The notes below the pieces were generated by a model. That model worked only from the letters and a program-made list of their open reading frames with translations, did not search any database and was not told where the DNA came from. Positions 38,411-47,363 of a stretch of 64,000 bases of DNA are shown in pieces (within the stretch, counting starts at the first letter, position 1; every line of letters begins with the position of its first letter). The stretch spans positions 3,828,001-3,892,000 of the forward strand of contig NZ_CP129236.1 of the NCBI RefSeq assembly GCF_030413615.1, in the 5' to 3' direction. Source of the stretch: Planococcus shixiaomingii. GTDB taxonomy: Bacteria; Bacillota; Bacilli; Bacillales_A; Planococcaceae. A program made the position numbers and the translations under genes.

Positions 38411-39502
38411 ATGGCCGATTTAAGTATCAGCATGCAGCGGTTGTGGAGCCAGCGAATAGAAAGTGACAAGCATGCAAAGCCGGAGGAAGTTGTCCAGTGG
38501 ATGGGTGCGATGCAAGCACAAAATTATTCTCAAGCTTTATGGGCAATCGGTCAGCGCATGCAAAATGCGACTCTCTCCATTATCGAAAAGGCTATTGCCG
38601 AGAAGAAAATAATTCGGACTTGGCCCATGCGCGGAACCTTGCACTTTATCGCTCCAGAAGATATCCGCTGGATGCTCAATCTATCAGCCGAGCGAATGAT
38701 GTCTTCCAATAAAGGCCGATTAAAGCAGCTGGAACTGGATGAAGCAACCTTGGAACGCTGTAAACTGATTTTTTACCATGCCCTTAAAGATGGCCGTCCG
38801 CTTTCACGCCCTTATCTTATGAAGCTTCTTGAAGAATCAGGAATTGCCACTCAAAACCAGCGTGGCCCCTACATTCTTTGGTACGCTTCCCAAACTTCCC
38901 AAATCTGCCAAGGACCGATGCAAGCCAACCAACAGACTTTTGCATTGATCGAAGACTGGGCACCGCATGCCAAAGAATTATCTCGAGACGAATCCTTGTA
39001 TGAGCTTGCAAAACGGTATTTTTTAAGCCATGGCCCAGCGACTGTCCATGATTTTTCCTGGTGGGCCGGTTTGACAGTCGTCGATGCAAAACGCGGGATG
39101 GAAGCAGCAAAACCGGAGCTTGCCGTTAATAAGTTGGACTCTAAAGAATATGGGATGGCGCCAAATCAAATGGCCATTAAAAATTCCAGTTTCCAATTGC
39201 TCCCTGGCTTTGATGAATACTTGCTTGGTTATAAGGATCGCAGCGCAGTCTTATCAGAAGCACACACTTTTAATGTTATACCGGGGAAGAATGGAGTATT
39301 TTTGCCTACCATTGTTGCTGACAGCCAGATTATGGGCACGTGGAAAAGAACGCCGAAGAAAAAAACAGTCGAGCTTATCTTAACTCCCTTTGCATCCTTA
39401 GAAAAAAAACTTGAAGAAAAAGCTGCTCAAGCAGCCGAAGCCTATAGCAGTTTTTTAGAGTTGCCGTTGTCTTCTTTGACTGTTCATGAACAATCTGAAT
39501 AA
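38411..39502 (+). CDS. AlkZ-like winged-helix DNA glycosylase (HTH_42 family)
   Basis: A 363-residue member of the winged-helix HTH_42 family that includes the crosslink-unhooking glycosylases AlkZ and YcaQ. The catalytic QxQ motif is seen as Gln35-Ala-Gln37 in MGAMQAQNYSQAL, which places it with the AlkZ-type (QxQ) rather than the YcaQ-type (QxD) branch. IRTWPMRGTLHFIAPEDIRWML and LLPGFDEYLLGYKDR are other family segments. It probably excises bulky or crosslinking alkyl lesions in DNA. In Streptomyces such enzymes protect antibiotic producers; no toxin cluster is visible here. Monocistronic. Confidence 0.75.
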   Translation: MADLSISMQRLWSQRIESDKHAKPEEVVQWMGAMQAQNYSQALWAIGQRMQNATLSIIEKAIAEKKIIRTWPMRGTLHFIAPEDIRWMLNLSAERMMSSNKGRLKQLELDEATLERCKLIFYHALKDGRPLSRPYLMKLLEESGIATQNQRGPYILWYASQTSQICQGPMQANQQTFALIEDWAPHAKELSRDESLYELAKRYFLSHGPATVHDFSWWAGLTVVDAKRGMEAAKPELAVNKLDSKEYGMAPNQMAIKNSSFQLLPGFDEYLLGYKDRSAVLSEAHTFNVIPGKNGVFLPTIVADSQIMGTWKRTPKKKTVELILTPFASLEKKLEEKAAQAAEAYSSFLELPLSSLTVHEQSE

Positions 39503-39550
39503 ATGAGTTCTATATTATAAAGGCGGCTCTTCACTTCCCGTTTTTCAAGC

Positions 39551-39576
39551 GAATCATTTCACATGAGAAATGATTC
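39551..39576. other. Perfect 10-bp inverted repeat in intergenic DNA
   Basis: GAATCATTTC and GAAATGATTC flank a six-base loop in the gap after the glycosylase gene. No T tract follows on either strand; it may be a weak terminator or a protein site. Confidence 0.4.
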
Positions 39577-39664
39577 TAACGAACGGAGTAAAACTTTCTA
39601 CAAAGAATTTTGGAAATCCGTCAAACCTTTCCACAAAATCAAAGTAGAGTGACTTTGTCTCAAA

Positions 39665-39692
39665 ATAAAAAATCTTCGATTGTTCGAAGATT
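39665..39692 (-). terminator. Terminator of the membrane-protein gene at 39728
   Basis: AATCTTCGA pairs with TCGAAGATT around a short loop, followed on the minus strand by six Ts and ATTTTG. Confidence 0.8.
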
Positions 39693-39727
39693 CCTTAAGC
39701 TAATTATTCATTGTTGATTAGTTACTG

Positions 39728-40612
39728 TTATAAATAATCTTCCTGCGAATATTCAGTCAAGGAACGGTTTTTATGTTCTGCCATGAAACCCATCGTCGTA
39801 GTGGCTATTGCACCGGCAGCGAAAAGGTTTATCAAAAGAACCTGATGCCCAAGAGCTTTCGCAAAACTTGCCTGCCATTCCACGTTCAATCCTGCTTCGT
39901 ATAAATAATCAGAGACAAATACGATGCCTATTAAAAGAAGAACTTTTGCAATCCCACGTACATCTGATGTCTTCTTTTCCGGCAATGCTTGTGAATGGCT
40001 TCGAGCCCCCACTCCCAATATCGGCTCTATTTTTCCATTCAACAGGGGAACCAAGTACAAAGTAGGGAGCAAGCCGAACAGTAAGCCTGAAATGACGATA
40101 GCTGTTAGGAATGAACCAACTTCTACAAGGATTAAAATTTCCGCTAATCCAGGTACTGTCTGCAAATCGTTTATGCTAAGGATTACTTGCTGGATATCGG
40201 CCATACTTCCGATTCCATGGAAAATCACTGCGCCGGCCAAAGCCCCTGCCGCAATTTGTTTCTTGTTTTTTGGATCTCTCACCAAACTGCCTGCAACAAA
40301 CAATCCGAGGGACAAAGCGATGAATTGCTCAATCTCTCCAAAACCGCCAAATTGTCCGGCTAAAATTCCACCGAATACCAATCCCCCAGTCGCTGCGCCT
40401 AACGCCGTATAAAAAGGATGAAACAACATGCACATGGCCAAAGGAATAAAGGCAAAATACTCCGCTGAAAGAACAAGCGGCCCTAAATTCATCACCGGAA
40501 GCAATTCTTCAGCCATACTTGAAAGACCGTACAAAGACATCGATAAAGTAAATACCATCAACTTCTGAGATTGTGTCAATTCGCAGCGCTTTTTAGCATG
40601 TTCCATTTTCAT
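39728..40612 (-). CDS. Multi-pass membrane protein, function unknown
   Basis: A 294-residue protein with about seven or eight hydrophobic segments. The stretch EYFAFIPLAMCMLFHPFYTALGAATGGLVFGG recalls the membrane part of ECF-transporter S components, but the full protein is longer than usual for them and no ECF partner genes are nearby. A Ser/Lys-rich cytoplasmic loop lies near residue 205. I cannot name a family. It has its own terminator and a clear upstream terminator, so it is monocistronic. Confidence 0.6.
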   Translation of the reverse strand: MKMEHAKKRCELTQSQKLMVFTLSMSLYGLSSMAEELLPVMNLGPLVLSAEYFAFIPLAMCMLFHPFYTALGAATGGLVFGGILAGQFGGFGEIEQFIALSLGLFVAGSLVRDPKNKKQIAAGALAGAVIFHGIGSMADIQQVILSINDLQTVPGLAEILILVEVGSFLTAIVISGLLFGLLPTLYLVPLLNGKIEPILGVGARSHSQALPEKKTSDVRGIAKVLLLIGIVFVSDYLYEAGLNVEWQASFAKALGHQVLLINLFAAGAIATTTMGFMAEHKNRSLTEYSQEDYL

Positions 40613-40712
40613 TCCTCCTTTAGTTGATTACCTTTAAAGTAGAACGAAATTCTTAAGGCTGTATAGGATTTATGTAAAGATTCTGTAAACACTAACTAAC
40701 ATGTCGTTCACT

Positions 40713-40762
40713 GCATTAAAAAACGCTGTTTTCTCAGAAGAGAAAACAGCGTTTTTTAATGC
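40713..40762 (-). terminator. Very long perfect terminator hairpin
   Basis: A perfect 23-bp stem (40713-40735 with 40740-40762, loop AGAA) contains A and T tracts on both sides. It ends the Bcr/CflA-type gene on the minus strand. Confidence 0.9.
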
Positions 40763-40806
40763 GAAAATATTTTTTTAACATCACAGCAAATCTATCTACC
40801 GCAAAC

Positions 40807-42012
40807 TCAACGAGACTCTGCCCTTACGGCATTCTTTGCTAAAAATTGATAAGCCAGTAAAGCGATCAAGCACATCGAAAAGATGGTGAGGCCCATTGGA
40901 ATAGCTGTTTCTTCGCCCGCTATTCCTACAAGCGGAGCAGTCAATGCGCCAAGAATAAACGGCAAAAGGCCAAGCAAAGCTGAAGCGCTTCCCGCTGCAT
41001 GGCTTTGCGTTTCCATTGCTAATGCAAAAGAAGAAGTTCCCACAACACCAATAGTGGTTACAAAAAAGAAAATCGGAATAACAACGGCCCAAAGCGGTCC
41101 ATCTGCTAGTATGACAGCCAATAAAACGGCACCCGAAAGTGTGGCAGCGTACAATGCTGTTTCCAAAAAGCGCTTTTCCGAAATAATATATGAAAAACGA
41201 CCCACTGCATAACTCCCAATGATCAATCCGATGCCATTCATTCCGAACAGCAAACTGAACACTTGCGGTGAAACTCCGTAAATGTTTTGGTAAATGAACG
41301 GCGTTCCCGCTACGTAGGCAAATACCCCACCGATTAAAAAGCCTTGCGCTAATGCATAGCCGGTAAATTGGCGGTCTTTTAAAATTGCGGCAAAGTTGCT
41401 GAAGGTGGATTTCCAATTACTCGGAATGCGCTTGTGGGGAGGAAGGCTTTCTGCCATCCGAAAAGCGGTAATTAAAAGAAGCACAAGCCCGAGTACAGAT
41501 AAAGCAAGGAAAATCCCTTTCCAATCCCCGAAAATCAAGACCCCGCTCCCTACGGAAGGCGCCAATAGCGGTACAAGATTATTCACCACCATCAGTAATG
41601 CAAATAGCCGTGTCAATTCTGCTCCACTGCTGACATCCCGAACTATTGCCCGGGAAATAACCAGTCCTGCTGAAGCGGCAAAACCTTGCGCAAAACGCAA
41701 CGCGATAAATATTCCGATGTTCGGTGCAAACATGCAGGCAGCCGATGCTAACACATAAACAATCAATGATATGATCAACGGTTTGCGGCGCCCCTGCATA
41801 TCACTAAGCGTTCCAGCTATGAGTTGCCCTACCGCTAATCCCAGCAAACAGGCGGTCAAACTGAGTTGAACGGCGGAAGCGTTTGTTTCAAAAACTTTTG
41901 CCAAACTCGGAAATGCCGGCAAATACATATCAATCGTAAAAGGAATCAGCGACGTAAGCGCTCCAAGCAGAAGCACAAAACGCGCTCGTTTAAATCCTGT
42001 CATGTTTTCCAT
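40807..42012 (-). CDS. Bcr/CflA-family MFS multidrug efflux transporter
   Basis: A 401-residue major facilitator with 12 helices. The start LTSLIPFTIDMYLPAFPSLAKVF and AGTLSDMQGRRKPLIISLIVY (motif A) are characteristic of the Bcr/CflA drug-proton antiporters, as is GFAASAGLVISRAIVRDVSSG. It should export drugs or cell metabolites such as dipeptides or sulfonamide-like compounds. Monocistronic, with a strong terminator. Confidence 0.88.
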   Translation of the reverse strand: MENMTGFKRARFVLLLGALTSLIPFTIDMYLPAFPSLAKVFETNASAVQLSLTACLLGLAVGQLIAGTLSDMQGRRKPLIISLIVYVLASAACMFAPNIGIFIALRFAQGFAASAGLVISRAIVRDVSSGAELTRLFALLMVVNNLVPLLAPSVGSGVLIFGDWKGIFLALSVLGLVLLLITAFRMAESLPPHKRIPSNWKSTFSNFAAILKDRQFTGYALAQGFLIGGVFAYVAGTPFIYQNIYGVSPQVFSLLFGMNGIGLIIGSYAVGRFSYIISEKRFLETALYAATLSGAVLLAVILADGPLWAVVIPIFFFVTTIGVVGTSSFALAMETQSHAAGSASALLGLLPFILGALTAPLVGIAGEETAIPMGLTIFSMCLIALLAYQFLAKNAVRAESR

Positions 42013-42171
42013 TCGTTTAGCCTCTCTCTTATGTAAAATAGCACTCTATGCTTTCGGCTTTAAATAAACCACGCTCAAAAAGAACCGTTTTCCAGGTTAT
42101 CACAAAAAACTGTTCATTTAACTTATTTTGTCTTATTTTTTTGTTAGTTTTTGAAAAGACATTGTTAAAAG

Positions 42172-42213
42172 TCGAAAAAAAAGAACCTTCATGCTAAAGC
42201 ACAAAGGTTCTTT
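42172..42213 (-). terminator. Terminator of the proline-iminopeptidase-like gene
   Basis: AAGAACCTT pairs with AAGGTTCTT around a 14-base loop, followed on the minus strand by eight Ts. Confidence 0.8.
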
Positions 42214-42238
42214 CTTAATAAGTTATCTGCCTATTTCC

Positions 42239-43153
42239 TTATTCCGACTCCGTATGCAAAGGCATGTTTCTTTCTTCTTTCACTTCTTCTTGCCGGTTCA
42301 AGAAGTCTCTTATTTTCTTCTCGTACGCTTCCGGGTCCTCTTCGCCAGGAGTATGGGAACAATTCTCGAAAATATGAAATTCAGCGCCAGGCATCAGGCT
42401 GGCATAGTATTCAGTCGTAGTAGGAGTGGCCTCATCATACCGCCCGCACGTGAAAAGTGCTGGTAAGTCAATTTCCACCAACCTTTCTGTTACGTCAAAG
42501 TCTTGCAATGTACCTGTTACAGTGAATTCTGAAGCGCCCCACATATAGTTATAAACTTGCTGGTTCATCTTCTCGAATTCTTCCACCATCTCTTTTGGCC
42601 AAGGGTCCAGCCGGCAAACATGGCGCTTGTAAAACGAATACATGGCTTCCTGATACTCTTTTGCCTCTGTCGTCTTTTCCCGTTCATGGTACTCAATAAT
42701 ATCCTGCATGTCTTGTGGAAATTGCTTCAAGTAATTCCGTTGATCCCTTTCCCACATCCGGGAATTGAGCGCAGGACCAGAGAAAATAATGCTCTTAACG
42801 CCTTTTGGCTTTGTCAGAAGATAGCTGGACGCGAGCATCGTTCCCCAGGAATGCCCAAGGATATGTACTTCCTCCAAACCAAGCGCTTCGCGCACTTGCG
42901 CAAGTTCCTCGACATAGCGTTCAACCGTCCATAACGGAAGATCGGTCGGCCGGTCAGAATTTCCGCATCCAAGCTGGTCATACTGAATGACAGGCCGCTC
43001 GCTCCCCATATTCCGAAGCGGATCCTTATCACTGCTCTTGCCTCCAGGGCCGCCGTGCAGCACCAAAAGGGGAACCCCAAGTCCATCGCCTGTTATGCGA
43101 TACCACACTTTGCCTCCAGTGACAGGAATAAAACCTTCCGTTACATGTTCCAT
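42239..43153 (-). CDS. Proline iminopeptidase-family alpha/beta hydrolase
   Basis: A 304-residue S33-family peptidase. The oxyanion segment VLHGGPGGKS, YDQLGCGNSDRP, the nucleophile elbow GHSWGTMLA and the C-terminal Asp (CGRYDEATP) and His (ENCSHTPGEE) complete the triad. Such enzymes remove N-terminal proline or other residues from peptides; the C-terminal DxxH layout agrees. I chose ATG 43153, with GGGGAGAAGG upstream, rather than ATG 43183, which lacks a site. It is separated from ilvE by about 90 bases. Confidence 0.85.
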   Translation of the reverse strand: MEHVTEGFIPVTGGKVWYRITGDGLGVPLLVLHGGPGGKSSDKDPLRNMGSERPVIQYDQLGCGNSDRPTDLPLWTVERYVEELAQVREALGLEEVHILGHSWGTMLASSYLLTKPKGVKSIIFSGPALNSRMWERDQRNYLKQFPQDMQDIIEYHEREKTTEAKEYQEAMYSFYKRHVCRLDPWPKEMVEEFEKMNQQVYNYMWGASEFTVTGTLQDFDVTERLVEIDLPALFTCGRYDEATPTTTEYYASLMPGAEFHIFENCSHTPGEEDPEAYEKKIRDFLNRQEEVKEERNMPLHTESE

Positions 43154-43241
43154 TGCCTTCTCCCCTTTGTTTTTGAATTCCACTTTTCCTATTTCAAAGC
43201 CTTGGACAGAACTTCCCTTGAATTAATTGGTTTACGCAATA

Positions 43242-44351
43242 TCAACTGCTGTACAAGTTAGATCCGCTTTGTATATTTTCGTTTAATTCGACCACCCAGC
43301 CAAATGGATCTTCCAGTTTCCCACGTTGGATGCCCGTGATTGTGTCGTACAATCTTTGGGATATTTCTCCGATTTCACGGTTGTTAATAGTTATTTTTCT
43401 CCCCTGCCAATTCAACTCACCGACGGGAGAAATAATAGCAGCTGTTCCCGTACCGAATACTTCTTCAATAGTGCCGTCCGCAAAAGCCCGGTACACTTCC
43501 TCAATCGATATTTTCCGTTCGGTAACCGGCATGTCCCAGCTCTTTAACAATTCTATAATGGACATGCGGGTGATTCCTTTTAAAATGCTGCCCGTTAATG
43601 CGGGAGTGATGATTTCTCCGTTAATTTTAAAAAAGATGTTCATGCTTCCGACTTCTTCGATATACTTCTTCTCTACTCCATCAAGCCACAACACATCCGC
43701 ATTTCCTTCTTTTTTCGCGTTGGCTTGTGCCTGATAGCCAGAAGAATAATTCCCCGCCGTTTTTGCCATCCCCGTACCGCCTTTTGTGGCCCGCGTAAAT
43801 TGTTCCTCCACATGAATCGTAACCGGATGGATGCCGCCAGCAAAATACGAACCGACTGGGGATAAGATGATCATGAATGTATACGTACGAGAAGGTCCAA
43901 CAGCTAAATTGGGCTCAGTTGAAATGATGAACGGGCGAATATACAGAGAAGTTCCTTCCGTAGACGGCACCCAATCTTTTTCAATATCCAGCAATTTCAT
44001 CAAATGGTCCAACACTCGCTCTTCATCAACAGGCGGTATGCTCAAGCGGTCACTCGATTGATTTAAACGCTGAAAGTTTTTCTCCGGCCGGAAAAGCAAA
44101 ATACGGCCGTCATCTGCCCTATAAGCTTTTAATCCTTCAAAAACCGTCTGCCCGTAATGAAAAATCATCGCAGCAGGATCAAGCGTAATAGGAGCGTATG
44201 GAACAATCCGTGGATCATGCCAGCCTTGTTCCGGTTCGTAGTCCATCATGAACATATGATCAGTGAACACCGTCCCGAAAGGCACTTGGTCTTGTGAAGG
44301 TTTCGGCTTTTTTTGTGCGGTTGTTGAAATTGAAACATTGTATGTACTCAT
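43242..44351 (-). CDS. ilvE: Branched-chain amino acid aminotransferase
   Basis: A 369-residue class IV PLP-dependent aminotransferase of the long Bacillus YwaA/IlvK type. It interconverts leucine, isoleucine and valine with their keto acids and, in Bacillus, also makes methionine from ketomethylthiobutyrate, the last step of methionine salvage. FHYGQTVFEGLKAYR, FRPEKNFQRLNQS, GGTGMAKTAGNYSSGYQAQ and FGTGTAAIISPVG are signatures. AAGGAGG precedes the ATG. The 290-base leader holds a long imperfect hairpin but no T-box. With mtnKA/WXBD in the same window, it may complete salvage. Confidence 0.92.
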   Translation of the reverse strand: MSTYNVSISTTAQKKPKPSQDQVPFGTVFTDHMFMMDYEPEQGWHDPRIVPYAPITLDPAAMIFHYGQTVFEGLKAYRADDGRILLFRPEKNFQRLNQSSDRLSIPPVDEERVLDHLMKLLDIEKDWVPSTEGTSLYIRPFIISTEPNLAVGPSRTYTFMIILSPVGSYFAGGIHPVTIHVEEQFTRATKGGTGMAKTAGNYSSGYQAQANAKKEGNADVLWLDGVEKKYIEEVGSMNIFFKINGEIITPALTGSILKGITRMSIIELLKSWDMPVTERKISIEEVYRAFADGTIEEVFGTGTAAIISPVGELNWQGRKITINNREIGEISQRLYDTITGIQRGKLEDPFGWVVELNENIQSGSNLYSS

Positions 44352-44443
44352 CTAAAAATTCCTCCTTCAATGTCAGAACAAAGTTGATTTGCGCCTCGCG
44401 CTTTCTTATTGAGCCAGTAATTCAAAATTCCAGAGGAATAAGT

Positions 44444-44484
44444 GGAAACTCAAGTCTTCTTGAACAGATAAATTGTTGGTTTCC
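44444..44484 (-). other. Leader hairpin upstream of ilvE
   Basis: On the minus strand GGAAAC and TCAAG pair with CTTGA and GTTTCC with an asymmetric internal loop. There is no T tract. It could be a regulatory stem in the ilvE leader; nothing else in the 44352-44639 gap is recognisable. Confidence 0.35.
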
Positions 44485-44639
44485 CCATGAAAGTTAAATT
44501 TTAATAGAAATCGGAAGGATAAAATTACATGGAAGCGGCACAATGGGGGAATTCTAAAAAAGCTGGCTTTAATTCTACAATTTCAATTATCACATTATTC
44601 CTTAAATTTAGAAAGCAAACCGCATAAGAAAAAGACCAT

Positions 44640-45254
44640 TCACTGAATGATCTCAACAAAGTGAGTTAAAATTTTAGCTGTAAGACCCCAAATCACTTTA
44701 TCTTCGTAAATATAAAAATACTCATCCACTTTCCTGGTCCGCCAATTGTAGTTTTCACCCCCGACAATCAAGTTGTAGGGAAAACTTTCTTCCGGCTGTA
44801 CATCAAAATTGATGCGGTAAACTTTCGGCTTTGTTTCCAGGAAAAAGGCTAACGGCACCGTGAACAGACTATCCACTTCCGGGGGATTAGGCGTAAATTG
44901 GGTAGCCGGATCAATAAACCCGGCGTACGTATACACCATCATGCCGAATGGCGAAACAATATAATCCAACGGGAACACATCAAATATGTCTTCTCTCGTG
45001 ATGCCCAGTTCTTCTGTAGTTTCTCTTAGGGCTGTATCTTTTTCAGTCTCGTCCTGTGAATCGATTCTTCCTCCGGGAAAACAAATTTCCCCCGGCTGGC
45101 TCCTTAAGTTATAGGATCGAACTTCAAACAGAACATGGATTTCCCCTTCTTTTTCGATAAGCGGCAAAAGAACAGCAAATTTCGAGAAATCTTCATTGCC
45201 GAGTATCGATGGCGTACGCATTTTCACTTTATCTAAAATGGTCTTTGATTTCAT
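44640..45254 (-). CDS. Nudix hydrolase, CoA pyrophosphatase-like
   Basis: A 204-residue Nudix protein. The Nudix box begins at GGRIDSQDETEKDTALRETT and ends EELGI, matching GX5EX7REUXEEXGU. The preceding NLRSQPGEICFPGG segment is the UPF0035 motif of CoA diphosphatases (YeaB/NUDT7 type), which split CoA into phosphopantetheine and ADP. Cytoplasmic; monocistronic or loosely linked to its neighbours. Confidence 0.82.
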   Translation of the reverse strand: MKSKTILDKVKMRTPSILGNEDFSKFAVLLPLIEKEGEIHVLFEVRSYNLRSQPGEICFPGGRIDSQDETEKDTALRETTEELGITREDIFDVFPLDYIVSPFGMMVYTYAGFIDPATQFTPNPPEVDSLFTVPLAFFLETKPKVYRINFDVQPEESFPYNLIVGGENYNWRTRKVDEYFYIYEDKVIWGLTAKILTHFVEIIQ

Positions 45255-45312
45255 AATTCCACCAACCAGTTCCGCTTTTATAGTTTCTTCTCTTTATTTG
45301 AGCTAAATCTTA

Positions 45313-45361
45313 TAAAAAAACCCTGAATTAGGACGTTCGCTTGAACATCCTAATTTCAGGG
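45313..45361 (-). terminator. Terminator of the methyltransferase gene
   Basis: A long stem (CCCTGAA, TTAGGA, GTTC arms) with a four-base loop is followed on the minus strand by seven Ts. Confidence 0.85.
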
Positions 45362-45394
45362 TGCGAATCGCAGTTTCAAACGAACGCTGAATTG

Positions 45395-45958
45395 CTATTT
45401 GATTGCTTCGTATAGCCTCAGAGGCGGTATATTTCTCATAAAATATTGATCGTTTGCTTTTGAAAAATAATCTTCCAAGTGCACTTTCAAGTGCTCATCC
45501 TTTTGGAAAAAAGTTTGGTAAAGCAAAAACTTCCCGTCTTTTCTTATTACATGGCTTGTCCTTTTCACCACATCTTCTCGAGTATCTTCATCCATCAACG
45601 AGAAAGGAATACCCGAAATCACGTAATCCACTTTTTCCAAACCGTAGCTTCTGACAATATCAATAATATTTTCAGCACTGTCGTGATGAACTTTTAAACG
45701 CGGATCTTTTACATTTTTCTTTAAATAATCAACAAAATTTTCATTTAGCTCAATAGCAATGACCATCGAATCCGGGGTAATGTGCTCGAGCAAATAATTG
45801 GTGAACACCCCTGTAGCTGGACCATATTCAACAATTACCACTTTTTTGCTTAAATCCATTTTGCTGCACACTTCCCGCACCCCTCTTTGAGATGTTGGGG
45901 TAATGGATGCAATATTCGGGTCTTTAATAAAGTTTTTCACATATTCGATGGTGCTCAT
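45395..45958 (-). CDS. Class I SAM-dependent methyltransferase (rRNA-adenine/phospholipid N-methyltransferase-like)
   Basis: A 187-residue methyltransferase. VVIVEYGPATGVFTNYLLE is the SAM-binding motif I, VIAIELNENFVDYL is motif II, and VDYVISGIPFSLMD stands where KsgA/Erm or PmtA-type enzymes have their catalytic NIPF-like motif. The protein is shorter than KsgA and lacks its C-terminal domain, so a phospholipid N-methyltransferase-like or unknown small-molecule role is possible. Own terminator; monocistronic. Confidence 0.75.
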   Translation of the reverse strand: MSTIEYVKNFIKDPNIASITPTSQRGVREVCSKMDLSKKVVIVEYGPATGVFTNYLLEHITPDSMVIAIELNENFVDYLKKNVKDPRLKVHHDSAENIIDIVRSYGLEKVDYVISGIPFSLMDEDTREDVVKRTSHVIRKDGKFLLYQTFFQKDEHLKVHLEDYFSKANDQYFMRNIPPLRLYEAIK

Positions 45959-46122
45959 TTTCGTGCCCCTTTCCTGACTAGCGTCTTTTAATTATCTAAC
46001 CAATCCTGCTTATTTTTAAAGGATTTTTGTATGATATACCCTGTACGAAACTTGGTTAATCAATAGCAAGGCTTCTTCACCGCATAAAATTGAAATTTGT
46101 TGCCTAACCGTTCCGGTAGCAC

Positions 46123-46770
46123 TCACATAAACCAGCGCGATGCCTGCTGCACCAAGCCGTTTGGCTGGATTGCTTGATACCCCATATAAAGAGCCATTCC
46201 CCATACCATACAAGCAGATAACTGATTTATTCTTTTTAGTATGTTTCCAGTCCCATCTAACTGTCTGATCATTTTGCCCGCAATGGCCAAGCCGAGAAAC
46301 CAGATCCATGAAACGCTTACGCATGCGAGTGTGAAGCTCCATTTGTCCACTCCAGAATAAACCAAAGAGCTGGTTCCAATCACTCCAACCGTGTCCATTA
46401 TGGCATGAGGGTTCAGTAAAGATACCGAGGCAGCGAACGCCACTTGGCGCTTCGCGGAAAATCCAATTATTTGTTGGCTCAGTGCTTCAGTTGAACTCTT
46501 CCACATGACCCATCCCATGTAAGAAAGAAAAAAGAATCCTATAATAAATAATAAATTTTTAAGCCATTCAAAACTGAATACTATAAGGGAAACTCCCGCT
46601 ACTGCGGAATAAATCAAAAGGGTATCACACACACCGGCAGTAATAACTGCTGGAAGAGCATGCATGAAATATTTATGGGCTGCGCCTTGGTTAAAGAGAA
46701 AGATATTTTGTGCACCTAGCGGCAAAATCAAACCGAACGCCAAAATACTGCCATGAATCAATGGTTCCAC
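46123..46770 (-). CDS. LysE-family amino acid exporter
   Basis: A 215-residue membrane protein with six helices, the usual LysE size. FGLILPLGAQNIFLFNQGA near the N-terminus is the LysE signature, and SLLNPHAIMDTVGVIG is the second conserved segment. It probably exports lysine, arginine or related amino acids. The start is GTG 46770, because AAAGGAGGGG is close upstream; the frame is open further but lacks a site. It is divergent from the kimA leader. Confidence 0.85.
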   Translation of the reverse strand: MEPLIHGSILAFGLILPLGAQNIFLFNQGAAHKYFMHALPAVITAGVCDTLLIYSAVAGVSLIVFSFEWLKNLLFIIGFFFLSYMGWVMWKSSTEALSQQIIGFSAKRQVAFAASVSLLNPHAIMDTVGVIGTSSLVYSGVDKWSFTLACVSVSWIWFLGLAIAGKMIRQLDGTGNILKRINQLSACMVWGMALYMGYQAIQPNGLVQQASRWFM

Positions 46771-46913
46771 AAGTCCCCTCCTTTTGCTTTTATTTAGAAT
46801 AACGAAAGATGAGTTGGCTGTCTCTAATAAAAAAGTATTCGTTGAACTTTTTATTGCTGTTTTTTGCCTCGCCACATCTTTGCAGCGCTTAAAAAAATAT
46901 TCGTGCAACCATG

Positions 46914-46941
46914 TTGACTTTTTAAAAAAGCGGCGTAGAAT
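46914..46941 (+). promoter_or_regulatory. Promoter of the kimA transcript
   Basis: TTGACT (46914-46919), a 16-base spacer and TAGAAT (46936-46941) place the start just before the c-di-AMP aptamer. Confidence 0.6.
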
Positions 46942-46949
46942 AACTTTCA

Positions 46950-47132
46950 TCAACCAACTGCATATTTCGGCTCAATCCCTTTACAGGGAACGGAGGAACC
47001 AATCACTTGGGGCTAATTCTGCATTTTTGCAGAAAGGATGAGAGCAACTCTTTCGCCATCCTGCCCGTCAGCTAACTTCGTCGGCTAAAGCGAAGGAGGT
47101 CTTAAGACCACCTTTATTCGAGGTGTTTTTTT
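46950..47132 (+). promoter_or_regulatory. Cyclic-di-AMP (ydaO/yuaA) riboswitch with intrinsic terminator
   Basis: The conserved blocks appear in order: CGGCTCAATCCC, AGGGAACGGAGGAACCAAT, TTGGGGCTAATTC, a CTGCA/TGCAG hairpin, GGATGAGAGCAACTC, and CCGTCAGCTAACTTCGTCGGC. Two exclusive hairpins follow: an antiterminator pairing AAGG-GGTC (47093-47101) with GACC-CCTT (47106-47114), and a terminator pairing CACCTT (47109-47114) with GAGGTG (47120-47125) before seven Ts. c-di-AMP should favour termination. The rest of the leader, 47133-47363, shows no other element. Confidence 0.93.
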
Positions 47133-47363
47133 GTTGCGTATTATTGCAGCAAAATTCAACTTGAGTAGAAACGCAGGTCTTTTTATTGTGCCTATTTTTA
47201 ATTGGCGGTTGGTTTAGAAAATTTAAAGAGAGCCGGGATGTTAAGGGAAATCTGCAAAACACGGCGCCGTTTTGCAGAAAAAAGCCATGGATATCAAAAA
47301 AGCAAACAACTAAAAAGAACCAAATAGAAATTCATATAAACTACTTTCTAGAAGGTGTAAATC

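Noticed and set aside
40796..41416. 206-codon frame inside the Bcr/CflA transporter gene
   Set aside because: It is a shifted frame on the same strand, rich in Cys, Arg and Trp, with no family likeness; the transporter frame is fully conserved.
44529..44627. 32-codon plus-strand frame with an AAGGAT site upstream of ilvE
   Set aside because: It has a fair ribosome site but no recognisable product and no terminator, and it lies antisense in the ilvE leader; chance is the simplest reading.
44352..44639. Possible T-box leader of ilvE
   Set aside because: No AGGGTGGNACCGCG-like T-box sequence or following terminator is present.
46016..46342. 108-codon minus-strand frame overlapping the LysE gene end
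   Set aside because: No ribosome site and no family likeness; it overlaps the well-supported LysE frame.
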